NCBI GenBank assembly: GCA_002343455.1
Contig: DDSR01000036.1
Location: forward strand, 1-14,330
From: Deltaproteobacteria bacterium UBA2385
GTDB taxonomy: Bacteria; Myxococcota_A; UBA796; UBA2385
DNA: 14,330 nucleotides
Direction of reading: 5' to 3'
Shown: in pieces, positions 1-7,100 of the stretch
How the letters are laid out: the number at the start of each line of letters is the position of its first letter
How positions within the stretch are numbered: the first letter of the stretch is position 1
Made by a program: the position numbers and the translations under genes
The notes under the pieces: generated by a model
Told to the model about the DNA's origin: nothing
What the model saw: only the letters and a program-made list of their open reading frames with translations
Database searches by the model: none

Positions 1-199
1 GCAGCACCACCTCCAGCGCGGCCGGCAGGTGGCAGGCGAGGTGCCCGCCGCCGCTGCCCAGCTCCAGCAGCGAGCCAGGGGGCCCGCCCAGGACGCAGGA
101 GAGGAGGTCGAGGACGAGGCGCGCCTCGGCCCGGTAGTCCTCCGGGTCGGAGAGCAGGGGCCACCAGGAGGCGAGGTCGGCGTAGAGGCGAGGGCTCAT
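1..199 (-). CDS. Class I SAM-dependent methyltransferase, N-terminal part (cut by window edge)
   Basis: The minus strand reads open from an ATG at 199 to the left edge, about 66 residues. The protein begins MSPRLYADLASWWPLLSDPE and then carries LLELGSGGGHLACHLP, a clear motif I (E-x-G-x-G-x-G) of the Rossmann-fold methyltransferases, where S-adenosylmethionine binds. The opening LYADLA-W-PLLSDPEDY segment is typical of small methyltransferases that act on soluble metabolites or unidentified substrates, so the substrate cannot be named. The rest of the catalytic domain lies outside the window. The gene is divergent from the lipoprotein gene starting at 222, with only 22 bp between the two start codons. 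I see no Shine-Dalgarno sequence at a useful distance; a TTAGCT element lies 6 nt before the ATG, which would suit a leaderless or nearly leaderless message. The family call is confident, the function is not. Confidence 0.8.
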   Translation of the reverse strand, partial: MSPRLYADLASWWPLLSDPEDYRAEARLVLDLLSCVLGGPPGSLLELGSGGGHLACHLPAALEVVL

Positions 200-204
200 G
201 GGCT

Positions 205-214
205 GAGCTAACCT
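205..214. promoter_or_regulatory. Candidate overlapping divergent -10 elements
   Basis: The 22-bp gap between the two divergent start codons contains AGCTAACCT. Read rightward it gives TAACCT (209-214), ending 7 nt before the ATG at 222. Read leftward it gives TTAGCT (211-206), 6 nt before the ATG at 199. Both resemble the TAnnnT kind of -10 box and are AT-richer than the GC-rich surroundings. If used, the transcripts would start at or next to the start codons, which agrees with the absence of ribosome binding sites. No recognisable -35 box is seen, so this is a candidate only. Confidence 0.35.
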
Positions 215-221
215 CGCCGCC

Positions 222-1601
222 ATGACCTCACTCCTCCTCCTCCTCCTGGCCTGCACCCCCAAAGACCCGGCGGTCGTCGACAGCGGGTCTCCCGACGGCG
301 GAAGCTCAGACGGCGGCACCCCAGACGGCGGCACCCCAGACGAGCTCTCGGCGATCACCTGGCGGGTCAACGAGACCGTCGGCTCGGTCCTGCACGTGTC
401 CTGGCAGCAGCCCTCCGCCGCGACCAGCTGGCTGGAGTTCCAGATCGAGGGCGAAGAGTGGCGGCAGAGCCCTCCGCGCGACCGCGAGGCTGGCCTCCAG
501 GAGGAGCTGATCCTCGGCGTCCCCTACGACACGACCATCCTCTTCCGCGTCGTGGCCGGCGAGGAGACCAGCGAGGACCAGGCCGCCACCACCGATCCGC
601 TGCCCGCGGGCGCCCCCGTCCCCTCCCTGCTGCTGGCCGAGCCCTCCGCCTGGGGCGAGGAGGATCGCTGGCTGCTGCTCGGCATCAGCAAGTCCAACGA
701 CGGCTTCGAGTCCGCCGGCTTCTTCAAGTACATCCTGGACCGGCAGGGCCGCATCGTCTGGGCCCACGAGACCCCCGACGGGCTGCGCACCATGTACATG
801 CAACCCTCCCAGGACGGCAGCGAGCTGCTCTGGGACCAGACCACCTTCTGGACCACCTTCGACGAGGGCGCCGCCTCCGTCGTCTACCGCTGGAAGATCG
901 ACGGCACCGTGCTGGAGACCATCCCCACCCCGGGCCTGCATCACACCTTTCGCCAGATGCCCGACGGCACCCTGGCCTGGGGAGGCTTCGACGGCACCGA
1001 CGAGGTGCTGCGCGAGCGGGCCCCCGACGGATCGGTCCGGGTCGTCTGGAACTGTTCAGAATACTGGGCGGCGATGGGCTCCCGGATGCAGTGCGACGGC
1101 AACGCCATGACCTACAACGTCGACGACGACACCTGGTACTACTCCTCCGACAACGAGAACACCGTCGTCGAGATCCAGCGGGAGACCGGCGAGGTCATCC
1201 GCAGCTTCGGCCAGCTCGCCGGCAGCTACGCCTTCAGCGAGGGTTCCGGCAACTTCTGGAAGCAGCACAGCCCCTCCCGGACGCCCGAGGGCACCCTGCT
1301 GATCTCCACCCACGAGAGCCAGTCCAGCCGCGAGATGCGCGCCCGCGAGTACGAGATCGACGATGCCACCCGCACCCTGCGCGAGGTCTGGAGCTGCGGC
1401 GACGGCAGCGGCATCGAGGCCCCCTTCATGGGCGAGGCCCACCGGCTGGAGAACGGCAACACCCTGCTGAACTATGGCGGAGGCGGCGCCATCCGCGAGG
1501 TCACCCGCGACTGCGAGGTCGTCTGGGAGCTGCACTGGGGGGACCGGAACATGATCAGCCGCTCAGTCTTCCTGGCTGATCTGTACGCCTTCGCCCCCTG
1601 A
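222..1601 (+). CDS. Lipoprotein with arylsulfotransferase-like beta-propeller
   Basis: A 459-residue exported lipoprotein. The start is forced: an in-frame TGA at 204-206 lies just upstream, and the only start is ATG 222. The signal sequence is very short, with a lipobox LLLAC and Cys11 as the lipidated residue. A flexible linker rich in Asp, Gly, Ser and Thr follows (about 18-41), partly built from a 15-bp repeat. Residues 43-125 look like a fibronectin/Ig-like strand domain, as found at the N-terminus of arylsulfotransferases. Residues 140-459 form the propeller: GRIVWAHETPDG (176-187), HHTFRQMPDGTLAWGG (240-255), FWKQHSPSRTPEGTLLI (345-361), GEAHRLENGNTLLNYGG (404-420). His241 and His349 match conserved His positions of the family, but the usual H-x-N motif reads D-G-N (292-294). 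Arylsulfotransferase activity is therefore doubtful; a binding or structural role is possible. Its last 39 bases overlap the convergent MYG1-type gene. Confidence 0.75.
   Translation: MTSLLLLLLACTPKDPAVVDSGSPDGGSSDGGTPDGGTPDELSAITWRVNETVGSVLHVSWQQPSAATSWLEFQIEGEEWRQSPPRDREAGLQEELILGVPYDTTILFRVVAGEETSEDQAATTDPLPAGAPVPSLLLAEPSAWGEEDRWLLLGISKSNDGFESAGFFKYILDRQGRIVWAHETPDGLRTMYMQPSQDGSELLWDQTTFWTTFDEGAASVVYRWKIDGTVLETIPTPGLHHTFRQMPDGTLAWGGFDGTDEVLRERAPDGSVRVVWNCSEYWAAMGSRMQCDGNAMTYNVDDDTWYYSSDNENTVVEIQRETGEVIRSFGQLAGSYAFSEGSGNFWKQHSPSRTPEGTLLISTHESQSSREMRAREYEIDDATRTLREVWSCGDGSGIEAPFMGEAHRLENGNTLLNYGGGGAIREVTRDCEVVWELHWGDRNMISRSVFLADLYAFAP
307..342 (+). repeat. 15-bp tandem repeat in lipoprotein linker
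   Basis: The unit cagacggcggcaccc occurs at 307-321 and again, identically, at 322-336. The first six bases of a third copy follow (337-342). It encodes the repeated D-G-G-T-P stretch in the linker just after the lipidated Cys. A 15-bp unit keeps the reading frame, so linker length could change by strand slippage. Confidence 0.9.
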
Positions 1602-2465
1602 GCTCACCAGCCCCGCCCCGCCGAGCGCCGCCAGCAGGTGCTCCTCGGTGTCGAACACGCAGATGAAGCAGTTCTTGTGGCAGAAGCGCGCGCCGGGCAC
1701 CCCGCAGGCGGCCACCAGCTCCTCGTCCACCAGCCCGGCCCAGGCCTGGGGCAGGGGCCGCTTCTTGCCGAAGCTGCCCTCGGTCGGGGGGATGGCGATG
1801 GCCCGCGCGCTGCCGTCCAGGCCGGGCATCACGACGAATTCGGTCGGGTGCGTCTCACCGCCCATGGCGAAGTAGGCCGGCTTCCAGCGCACATAGCGCG
1901 GCAGGCGCAGCAGGTTGCTGCCCGCGCGCTCGGCCTCGTCCATCGCCGCGCGCACCACCGTCCGCGCGTCCTCGCGCTCGTCGTGCTCGCTCTTGAGGCC
2001 CTCCACCAGCAGGTCCGCGACCCTCACCGCGTCCAGGAAGCGCCGATCGAAGTCCTCCAGCTCCTCGGCCCCCTGGTTGCAGAGCTGGACGATGCTGGCG
2101 AAGCAGGGCACGCCGGCCTTGGGCTCGACCCGACCGTTGTCCACATCGTCGACGTACTCGACCAGCCGCACCCGCAGCTCCGCCGCCAGCCCGGAGTCGA
2201 TCTGGCTGCTCTCCTCCAGCCAGAGCAGCACCATCCCCGCCGCGCTCAGCGGACCCTGGTACTCCTTCTGGTGATGGTCGAAGCGCCCTCGGCCGGGATC
2301 GTAGACCCCGCCCACATCGACGACGACATCAGCACGCTCCCAATCCTGAGGAGAGCGGCTGCGAACGACCTGGGCCTCCCCGTCCACGAAGGCGCGCAGC
2401 AGGGAGACGGCGAGCACATCGTCGGCGTGAAAGGCGCCGTTGTGGGTGGCGATGAGCAAGGACAT
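1563..2465 (-). CDS. MYG1 family protein (UPF0160), DHH-like metal-dependent nuclease
   Basis: A 300-residue protein of the MYG1 family. Eukaryotic members are 3'-5' RNA exonucleases of nucleus and mitochondria; the role of bacterial members is poorly defined. Seen in sequence: IATHNGAFHADDVLAV (5-20) with metal-ligand candidates His8, His13, Asp15 and Asp16; VVVDVGGVYDP (47-57); RFDHHQKEY (61-69), the DHH-like motif; and VEYVDDVDNG (102-111). Length fits the family (about 300-340). The frame is open 37 codons further upstream, but ATG 2465 starts exactly at the family's conserved N-terminus and lies one base after the mqnC stop codon (TGA-A-ATG), so it is the chosen start and implies translational coupling. 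The C-terminal FCHKNCFICVF segment has three Cys where relatives usually have a Gly-rich stretch (from memory). The 3' end overlaps the convergent lipoprotein gene at 1563-1601. Confidence 0.88.
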   Translation of the reverse strand: MSLLIATHNGAFHADDVLAVSLLRAFVDGEAQVVRSRSPQDWERADVVVDVGGVYDPGRGRFDHHQKEYQGPLSAAGMVLLWLEESSQIDSGLAAELRVRLVEYVDDVDNGRVEPKAGVPCFASIVQLCNQGAEELEDFDRRFLDAVRVADLLVEGLKSEHDEREDARTVVRAAMDEAERAGSNLLRLPRYVRWKPAYFAMGGETHPTEFVVMPGLDGSARAIAIPPTEGSFGKKRPLPQAWAGLVDEELVAACGVPGARFCHKNCFICVFDTEEHLLAALGGAGLVSSGGEGVQISQED

Positions 2466-2466
2466 T

Positions 2467-3534
2467 TCAGGCCTCTGTGGGGGTGGGTACGGCAAGGGGC
2501 GCCCGGTGAACCGGATCGAAGCCCAGGACCCGCGCGCTGTCCAGGATGCGTTGGAACTCCAGGCTGATGGTCGCACCGGCCTTCTGCGTGACCTCGTCCT
2601 CGGTCGGCAGGTCGAAGTCGTCGGCGCCGTAGCGCAGGCCCAGCAGGGCGTCCTGGTTGCGGGTCAGCACGCTGGTCCGGATGTGACGGAAATTATCCAG
2701 GAAGATGCGGCAGATCGCCAACCAGCGCAGGTACTCGGGCGTGCCCAGCTCGGCCCCGCCCAGCTCGGTGTTCCAGGGCTTGTAGGTCCAGCACAGGAAG
2801 CTGGCCAGCCTCCTGCCTTCTTCGTCCTGGAAGCGCCGCAGGCGCTCCAGGTGCTGCAGCCGCTCCTCCAGGCTCTCGTCGAAGCCGATCACCATCGTCG
2901 CCGTGCTGCCCATCCCGGCGTCGAGCACCGCCCGCTGGGCGTCGTAGAAGTCCTCGACCTTGTACTTGCCCGGGCTGTGGCGCAGCCGGAAGCTGTCGGC
3001 CAGCACCTCGGCCCCGCCGCCGCTGATCCAGCGGGTCCCGCTCTCGTAGAACCGCCGGGCCCCCTCGGCGTAGGAGATCCCGGTCCGCTTGCAGACGAAC
3101 ATGAACTCCGCCACCGTCATCTCGTACAGAGTCAGATCGTCGGGGAAGCGGGCCCGCAGCCCTTGGAAGAGGCGGGTGTAGTCCTCGATGCGCAGGTCGG
3201 GGTGGAAGCCCCCGTTGAAGCTGACCATCGTCCCCCCCAGGGAGAGGATGCCGGCGATGCGCGCGGCGACCTGGTCCTCGCTGAGAAGGTAGGTGTCGGG
3301 CGCCCCGGGGAACCGGTAGAAGGCGCAGTAGTCGCAGCGGGCGACGCAGACGTTGGTGTAGTTGACGATGCCCATCACCAGCCAGGTCGCCCGGTCCGGC
3401 GGGTGGAAGCGGGCCCGCACCGTCGAAGCCAGGGCCTGCAGGGTCGTGTCGTCGGCCTGCTCCCACAGCCAGCCGGCCTGCACGGCGTCGATGCGGCCGC
3501 CCTGGTCGATGATCTGGGTGATGCGGTCGAGCAC
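2467..3534 (-). CDS. mqnC: MqnC-like radical SAM enzyme (cyclic dehypoxanthinyl futalosine synthase), divergent
   Basis: A 355-residue radical SAM protein of the MqnC/MqnE/CofH group. MqnC cyclises dehypoxanthinyl futalosine in the futalosine route to menaquinone, in the cytoplasm. Seen: NYTNVCVARCDYCAFYR (58-74) with Cys63, Cys67 and Cys70 as CxxxCxxC ligands of the 4Fe-4S cluster; SGGGAEVLAD (171-180); STATMVIGFDE (210-220); LRRFQDEEGRRLASF (232-246); WTYKPWNTELGG (249-260); LAICRIFLDN late in the protein. These match MqnC in order and spacing, and the length is usual (about 360-390). Two stretches are unusual: FNGGFHPDL stands where MqnC normally has QGG-x-NP/HP, and LTLYEMTVAEF where it has a HAFSPPE-type segment. 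It could thus be a divergent MqnC or a sister enzyme. Start is GTG 3534, preceded by GGAGG with a 4-nt spacer. It heads a two-gene unit with the MYG1 gene. No other mqn genes are in the window. Confidence 0.75.
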   Translation of the reverse strand: MLDRITQIIDQGGRIDAVQAGWLWEQADDTTLQALASTVRARFHPPDRATWLVMGIVNYTNVCVARCDYCAFYRFPGAPDTYLLSEDQVAARIAGILSLGGTMVSFNGGFHPDLRIEDYTRLFQGLRARFPDDLTLYEMTVAEFMFVCKRTGISYAEGARRFYESGTRWISGGGAEVLADSFRLRHSPGKYKVEDFYDAQRAVLDAGMGSTATMVIGFDESLEERLQHLERLRRFQDEEGRRLASFLCWTYKPWNTELGGAELGTPEYLRWLAICRIFLDNFRHIRTSVLTRNQDALLGLRYGADDFDLPTEDEVTQKAGATISLEFQRILDSARVLGFDPVHRAPLAVPTPTEA

Positions 3535-3538
3535 GGCG

Positions 3539-3543
3539 CCTCC
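3539..3543 (-). promoter_or_regulatory. Ribosome binding site deciding the GTG start of the mqnC-like gene
   Basis: GGAGG on the minus strand ends 4 nt before the GTG at 3534. It supports this start rather than the internal ATG codons further into the gene. Confidence 0.7.
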
Positions 3544-3554
3544 GGAAGAGGCCG

Positions 3555-3580
3555 AGGCTAACCCGTTGGTGCGTTAGGCT
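3555..3580. promoter_or_regulatory. Candidate divergent promoter region with imperfect inverted repeat
   Basis: The 78-bp gap between the mqnC-like gene and the universal stress gene contains AGGCTAA (3555-3561) and TTAGGCT (3574-3580), a 7-base inverted repeat with one mismatch and a 12-base spacer. Each arm also reads as a -10-like box for the gene it faces: TAGCCT leftward, about 20 nt before the GTG at 3534, and TAGGCT rightward, about 32 nt before the ATG at 3613. It may be two facing -10 boxes, an operator, or both. No convincing -35 box is visible. Confidence 0.35.
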
Positions 3581-3612
3581 GGCATCCCAGCGCCCCAGGT
3601 CCGGGAGGCCCG

Positions 3613-4128
3613 ATGAGCCGCGACAAGACCCTCGTCCCCATCGACTTCACCGGCGGCGCCTACGAGGTCGTGGCCACCGCCGCCGACATCGCCGGCCGCC
3701 TGGGCAACGACGTCGTCCTGCTCTACGTCGTCAAGCTGCCCGCCGGCCTGCCTCCGGGCGCCCGGCTCCACCCCCACGGCAGCCCCGGCGCCGTCGACGC
3801 CCTGCAGTTCCTGGACGACGACGCCCGCGCCCACCTGGACCCCTTCGCCCTGATCTTCCAGGCCGCCGGCTGCAGCGTCGAGATCACCCTCGAGCACGGC
3901 GAGGTCAGCGAGGCCATCCTGGCCGCCTGCGCCCGCATCGGCGCCGGCATGATCATCATGGGCACCCATGGCCGACGGGGCCTGCGACGCCTGGTCGAGG
4001 GCAGCGTCGCCGAGCAGGTCATCCGCCGCGCCGACTGCCCCGTCCTGGTCGTGCGGACGAAGAAGCCCGACGACCACCCCGGGCTGAGCGAGGCCCAGGA
4101 GCAGGCCCTGGCCGAGAGCTCGGGCTGA
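3613..4128 (+). CDS. Universal stress protein, single UspA domain, ATP-binding type
   Basis: A 171-residue cytoplasmic protein with one Usp domain (about residues 5-146). It opens with KTLVPIDFTGGAYEVVATAA, the usual first strand and helix with an Asp close to the nucleotide site. Near the end it has MGTHGRRGLRRLVEGSVAEQ followed by ADCPVLVV. This matches the G-2x-G-9x-G(S/T) motif of ATP-binding Usp proteins, so nucleotide binding is likely. Usp proteins help cells survive starvation, oxidants or respiratory inhibition, though this copy's own trigger is unknown. A polar tail of about 25 residues follows the domain. GGGAGG (3603-3608) with a 4-nt spacer supports the ATG. The gene is divergent from the mqnC-like gene and lies 53 bp before the next gene on the same strand. 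Confidence 0.92.
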   Translation: MSRDKTLVPIDFTGGAYEVVATAADIAGRLGNDVVLLYVVKLPAGLPPGARLHPHGSPGAVDALQFLDDDARAHLDPFALIFQAAGCSVEITLEHGEVSEAILAACARIGAGMIIMGTHGRRGLRRLVEGSVAEQVIRRADCPVLVVRTKKPDDHPGLSEAQEQALAESSG

Positions 4129-4154
4129 GGGCCCTGCACGGCGCGACCCTCGGC

Positions 4155-4160
4155 TACCAT
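4155..4160 (+). promoter_or_regulatory. Candidate -10 element before the subtilase-propeller gene
   Basis: TACCAT fits the TAnnnT pattern seen before the other transcription units here and lies 21 nt before the GTG start at 4182. No -35 box is recognised, and read-through from the universal stress gene is equally possible. Confidence 0.25.
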
Positions 4161-4172
4161 GCGCTCCTCCTC

Positions 4173-4176
4173 GGAG
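4173..4176 (+). promoter_or_regulatory. Ribosome binding site deciding the GTG start at 4182
   Basis: GGAG with a 5-nt spacer precedes GTG 4182. The nearby ATG at 4159 is in another frame, and no other ATG, GTG or TTG in the right frame lies between here and the end of the preceding gene. Confidence 0.65.
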
Positions 4177-4181
4177 CGTCC

Positions 4182-7100
4182 GTGCCTCTCCTCCTCCTCC
4201 TCCTCCTCGCCCCCCCGCTCGCCCGGGCCGAGCTGCCCCTGCCTCTGCAGCCGGAGTGCGGCACCCCCGACCGCGCCGATCTCTGCCCCGAGGACCTGGC
4301 CTGGGACTGGGCCCTGCTCTCCTTCGTGCCCACCGACTGGCAGGCCAACGTCCGCCCCGAAGAGCTGGCCACCGGCACCGGCGTCGGCGCCGACCGCGCC
4401 TGGCGCACCAGCACCGGGCGCACCGACGTCGTGCTGGCGGTGCTGGACAGCGGCTACCTCTGGGACGACGCCAGGGTCCGCGACAAGATCGCCCTGAACA
4501 CCGGCGAGCTGCCCCTGCCGCAGGACGCCGAGGGCGTCGGGTCCTGGACCTACGACTACGACGGCAACGGCTTCGTCAACGTCGACGACTACAGGGACGA
4601 TCCCCGGGTCCAGGGCTCCCTGGGCAACCCCGTCGCCGCCCACCAGCTCGACGCCAGCGACCTGCTGGCCGCCTTCAGCGACGGCGTGGACGACGACGGC
4701 AACGGCTACGTCGACGACATCGCCGGCTGGGACTTCTTCGACGACGACAACGACCCCTACGACGACACCCGCTACGATCACGGCACCTTCGAGGCGCGCG
4801 AGGCCGCCAACAAGGGCAACGACGGCGAGAGCGGCATCGGCCCCTGCCCCAACTGCTTCATCCTGCCCCTGCGGGTCGGCGACAGCTTCGTGGCCGATGG
4901 CAGCCACTTCGCCCTGGCCACCCTGTACGCCGTCGACAACGGGGCCTCGATCGTCCAGGAGGCCCTGGGCACGATGAACCACCCCAGCTGGGCCAGCGCC
5001 GCGATCGACTACGCCTGGGACAACGACGTGCTGGTCGTCGCCAGCGCCGCCGACGAGACGGCCCACCACCCCAACGCCCCCGGCTGGGTCCAGCACACCC
5101 TGTACGTGCACGCCGTCGGACCCGACACCGACGCCGAAGAGGCCAGCACCTACATGGCCTACAGCAACTGTACGAACCACGGGGCCCGGCTGGACATCTC
5201 CACCTCGGCCTGGGGCTGCTCCTCGGGGGCCACCGCCATCAGCGCGGGCGTCGCCGGGCTGGTCCTCTCCGCCGCCCGCGACCAGGGCGTCCAGCTCTCC
5301 GCCTCCGAGCTGTACCAGCTCATGGTCGGCTCGGTCGACGACATCGACGTGCCCGAGAGCCGCGAGGAGGGCTCGGCCTACTACCCCAGCAAGCCCGGCT
5401 GGGACCGCTACTTCGGCGAGGGCAGGCTCTCGGCCTGGAAGGCGGTCGAGGCGGTGGCTGCGGGTGAAGTCCCGCCCGAGGCGGATCTGTTCACGCCCGA
5501 CTGGTTCGACGTGGTCGACCCGGCCGACGGTCCGATCGAGCTGCACGGCCTCGCGCGGGCCCCCCGGGGCGAGGTGGACGCCTGGGTCCTGGAGGTGGGC
5601 GAGGGGGTCGACCCCGACGACGACGCCTGGACCGAGCTGGCCCGGGGCGCGGGAGAGGCCGAGGGCCTGCTGGCGAGCTGGGATCCGTCCACCGTCAGCT
5701 TCGACCCGGCCCTCAGCATCGGCGACCACCCCTGGGGAGACGACCAGGTCGACCGCGAGGAGCGGGTCAACCGCAACACCGTCACCTTCAAGCTGACCGT
5801 CACCGACAGCCAGGGCCGCAGCGCACGGATGCGGCGCGCCGTCTATGTGATCGGCGATCCCGACGCCCTGCCGGGCTTCCCGCTCAAGATCGGCCCCAGT
5901 CTGGAGGCCAGCCCCAACCTGATCGACCTCGACGGCGACGGCGTGCTGGACATCCTCTTCGCCGACGCCGACGGCTTCGTCCACGCCATCCGCGGCGACG
6001 GCAGCGCCCTGCCCGGCTGGCCCGTGCGCCTGGGCACCCTGCCCGAGGTCGACCCCGACAACCCCCTCAACCACCTCGCCGCCCCGGGCATCTCCGCGAT
6101 CGGAGCGCAGCTCTCCAGCTCGATCGGAGCGCAGCTCTCCAGCTCGATCGTCGGCAGCCCCGCCGCCGGCGATCTGGACGGGGACGGAGACGTCGAGGTG
6201 GTCGTCGGCACCCTGCGCGGCGCGCTCTACGCCCTCGACCACCAGGGGCAGGTCCTCAGCGGCTTCCCGGTGCAGCAGCGGCCCAAGGCCGCCACCAACG
6301 AGACCCGCCTCTGGGACGACGGCTTCTTCTCCTCGCCCGCGCTGGGGGACATGGACGGGGACGGGGACCTGGAGATCGTCATCGGGGGGATGGACCAGCT
6401 GGTCTACGCCGTCCACCACGACGGCAGCGATCTCACCGGCTGGCCGGTCTGCGCCTGCTGGGGCACCGACGGCGCGGCCGATCCCGACAGCTTGAGCGCG
6501 GGCAGCCGGATCGTCTCCTCGCCCGCGCTGGGCGATCTGGACGGCGACGGCGTGCTCGACGTGATCATCGGCAGCCAGGAGACCCTCTCCAGCACCACCG
6601 GCCCGATCTACGCCATCTCCGGCCTGGGGACGAGCGATGCGCGCGGGGCCTTCCTGCCGGGCTGGCCGCAGAGCGTCTTCGGCGCCTACACCCAGGCCCT
6701 GCCCTACGTCGGAGAGGGGGTGCCGGCCAGCCCGGCCCTGGCCGATGTGGACGGTGACGGCGCCCTGGAGCTGAGCGCGCACACCCTCGCCGGCGACCTG
6801 CCCGTCTTCAAGCCCGACGGCAGCCTGCTCTGGGAGGCGGTCCTGGCCGCCGACGGCTTCGGACCCGGCAGCAATATGAGCGACGCCAGCCTCTTCCCGC
6901 TGATCAACAGCAGCAGCTTCGGCGACCTGGACGGAGACGGGGTGGTCGACCTCGTCACCGGCGGGGTCGGCGCCGGCTACGCCATCAGCGCGCTGCAGGA
7001 CGGCAAGCGCATGGCCTTCGACCACGGCGTCGGCGCCTGGAGCGGCCAGACCGGACAGTACCTGGACGGATGGCCGCGGGTGATCGAGGACCTGCAGTTC

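Noticed and set aside
1638..2567. Plus-strand open frame of 309 codons opposite the MYG1 gene
   Set aside because: His/Ala/Gln-rich antisense translation without motifs, fully explained by the MYG1 and mqnC-like genes on the minus strand.
2466..2576. N-terminal extension of 37 residues on the MYG1 protein
   Set aside because: It lies inside the mqnC-like gene, has no family similarity, and the conserved MYG1 N-terminus begins at ATG 2465 with TGA-A-ATG coupling.
4129..4154. Palindrome AGGGCCCT after the universal stress gene as terminator
   Set aside because: It cannot form a hairpin with a usable loop and has no following T-run.
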